64,000 nt of DNA from CBDEGR01 sp965237895 (GTDB taxonomy: Bacteria; Acidobacteriota; Terriglobia; UBA7540; JAPUME01): NCBI GenBank assembly GCA_965237895.1, contig CBDEGR010000001.1, positions 558,001 to 622,000 on the forward strand, read 5' to 3'. Position numbers and translations under genes: made by a program. Under the pieces are notes generated by a model. That model was not told where the DNA came from. It ran no database searches and saw only the letters and a list, made by a program, of their open reading frames with translations. Shown here one piece after another: positions 62,958-64,000 of this stretch (positions are counted from its first letter, which is position 1; each line of letters opens with the position of its first letter).

Positions 62958-64000
62958 CTAGATTCTCCCTAATGCCTGTTCAAGGTCGCCAATGATGTCC
63001 TCGACATCCTCCAGTCCGACCGAGATGCGCAGCAACCCTTCGGTCAGCCCGGAACGCTCGCGTTGGGCGGGCGTGAGCGAGGAGTGCGACATGGTGACGG
63101 GGTGGGAAACGATGGACTCCGCTCCCCCCAGGCTCCCTGAGAAGGCACAGAGCCGCAAGGCACCCGAAACCTTCTTTGCGTTTTCGAGGCTGCCGGTCTC
63201 GAAGCTCACCATTCCCCCGAAGCCGCTCATCTGTTTCTTTGCCAACTCGTAACCCGGATTCGCAGGGAAGCCCGGGTAGAAAACCTCTACCACTTTGGCG
63301 CGCTTTTTCAGGAACTCGGCCACGGCGGCGGCATTCTGGTTGTGCTGTCGCATGCGCACGGGGAGGGTCTTCAAACTTCGCAGCACCAGCCAACTGTCGA
63401 AAGGGCTGAGAACCGCTCCCACCGAACTCTGGATTATCTTCACCCGTTCGGCCAGCCCCGCATCACTCACGATAACAGCCCCGCCGATGCCGTCGCTGTG
63501 CCCGTTCAGGTACTTCGTCGTGGAGTGAATCACAATGTCTGCGCCACATTCCAAGGGCCGCTGCAGGTAGGGGGTCATAAAGGTGTTATCGACCGCCAAC
63601 AGGGCATTGTGGCGGTGGGCCAGCTCCCTACAGGCAGCCAGGTCTGTGATCTCCATCATCGGATTCGAGGGAGTCTCGATGTAGAGCATCCGCGTCGAGG
63701 GCCGGAAGGCTGCCTCCACCCGGTCGAGCTTCGTTGTGTCGGCATAGGTAATTTCAAGGCCCCAGTCCTTCATCACCTGCTCGAGCAGGCGGTAGGTTCC
63801 CCCGTAGAGGTTGTCACCGGCGACGATGTGGTCCCCGGTTTTCAGGAGAGTCAGCGAGGCATGGATGGCCGCCACACCCGAGGCGAAGGCAAAGCCGTGC
63901 CTGCCGGCTTCGAGTTGAGCAAGGCATTTTTCAAGGGCAGCGCGCGTCGGGTTGCCCGTGCGCGAGTACTGATAAGGTTGGCCTTCACCCAGCTCCTTCT
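62958..64000 (-). CDS. Cystathionine gamma-synthase/lyase-type enzyme, 5'-truncated by the window edge
   Basis: 347 codons seen; the frame runs out of the window at the N-terminal side. The start of the visible part (YQYSRTGNPTRAALEKCLAQ then FASGVAAIHA) and the PLP lysine in IHSTTKYLNGHSDGIGG place it in the Cys/Met metabolism PLP family. LRSLKTLPVRMRQHNQNAAA and the C-terminal SVGLEDVEDIIGDLEQAL are typical. Whether synthase, gamma-lyase or beta-lyase cannot be decided. Its neighbour metH supports methionine/cysteine interconversion. Confidence 0.92.
   Translation of the reverse strand, partial: KELGEGQPYQYSRTGNPTRAALEKCLAQLEAGRHGFAFASGVAAIHASLTLLKTGDHIVAGDNLYGGTYRLLEQVMKDWGLEITYADTTKLDRVEAAFRPSTRMLYIETPSNPMMEITDLAACRELAHRHNALLAVDNTFMTPYLQRPLECGADIVIHSTTKYLNGHSDGIGGAVIVSDAGLAERVKIIQSSVGAVLSPFDSWLVLRSLKTLPVRMRQHNQNAAAVAEFLKKRAKVVEVFYPGFPANPGYELAKKQMSGFGGMVSFETGSLENAKKVSGALRLCAFSGSLGGAESIVSHPVTMSHSSLTPAQRERSGLTEGLLRISVGLEDVEDIIGDLEQALGRI

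Overview
The window looks like a piece of a GC-rich Gram-negative chromosome, most likely an acidobacterium or a relative. The clues are a kinase-type leader at 11566 (typical of the abundant acidobacterial Ser/Thr kinases), a Tat-exported hydrolase, a sulfatase, a DevCAB-type ABC exporter and a full-length cobalamin-dependent MetH. The taxonomic call is an inference. The two ends are ordinary chromosome. The middle (about 15-55 kb) is a mosaic of mobile DNA.

Left chromosome (1-15 kb): a 5'-truncated sulfatase, tRNA-Leu(UAA), a Tat-exported glycoside-hydrolase-like protein, an aminotransferase, an FAD oxidoreductase followed by glpK, small DUF1059-like and zinc-ribbon proteins, a frameshifted exported protein carrying a grafted kinase N-terminus, and an aldehyde dehydrogenase. 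One complete copy of a 1260-bp IS3-family element (called IS_A here) sits at 9364-10623.

Relic island (15.07-22.95 kb): the 5' half of a tRNA-Arg(UCU) gene, cut just after the anticodon loop, lies at both ends inside a 258-bp direct repeat. Between the repeats are a Fic remnant with an amber codon, two more IS_A copies, a DAACS transporter, a fragment of a second IS3 element (IS_B), and a shrunken relic of a conjugative element: a virB11 3' end, a fused small gene, an excisionase and an integrase with an in-frame UGA. The order and sequence match the resident element at 37-54 kb, so this is probably a decayed cousin of it.

Defence and switch region (23-37 kb): after a frameshifted IS1182-type element comes a 1021-residue protein joining a caspase-like protease to a Ski2/Hel308-like helicase, a strong candidate anti-mobile-element effector. 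It is followed by IS debris. A LuxR-type regulator precedes a tyrosine recombinase flanked by two 34-bp lox/dif-like sites in inverted orientation. This predicts an invertible 1.3-kb segment, located next to a very large surface protein with a lipobox, 20 perfect 8-residue repeats, leucine-rich repeats, a Calx-beta domain and an autotransporter barrel.

Resident integrative conjugative element (about 37.3-54.26 kb): a Cys-rich protein, an ArdC-type antirestriction protein, a replication-relaxation-like protein, VirB2, B3, B4, B9, B10, B5, B6 and B8 homologues, a second replication-relaxation-like protein, a large inverted repeat that could be oriT, VirD4, VirB11, an excisionase and an integrase ending next to tRNA-Arg(CCU). 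Many of these genes carry single frameshifts, so the element is either decaying or the assembly has indel errors.

Right chromosome (54.3-64 kb): a 1525-bp transposase-less cassette with 18-bp terminal inverted repeats and an 8-bp target duplication carries a P63C-domain gene and a small zinc-knuckle peptide. It sits immediately upstream of a DevC/DevA/DevB-type exporter operon. metH (one frameshift at a G6 run) and a 3' part of a cystathionine gamma-synthase-type gene follow and fit a methionine-metabolism pair.
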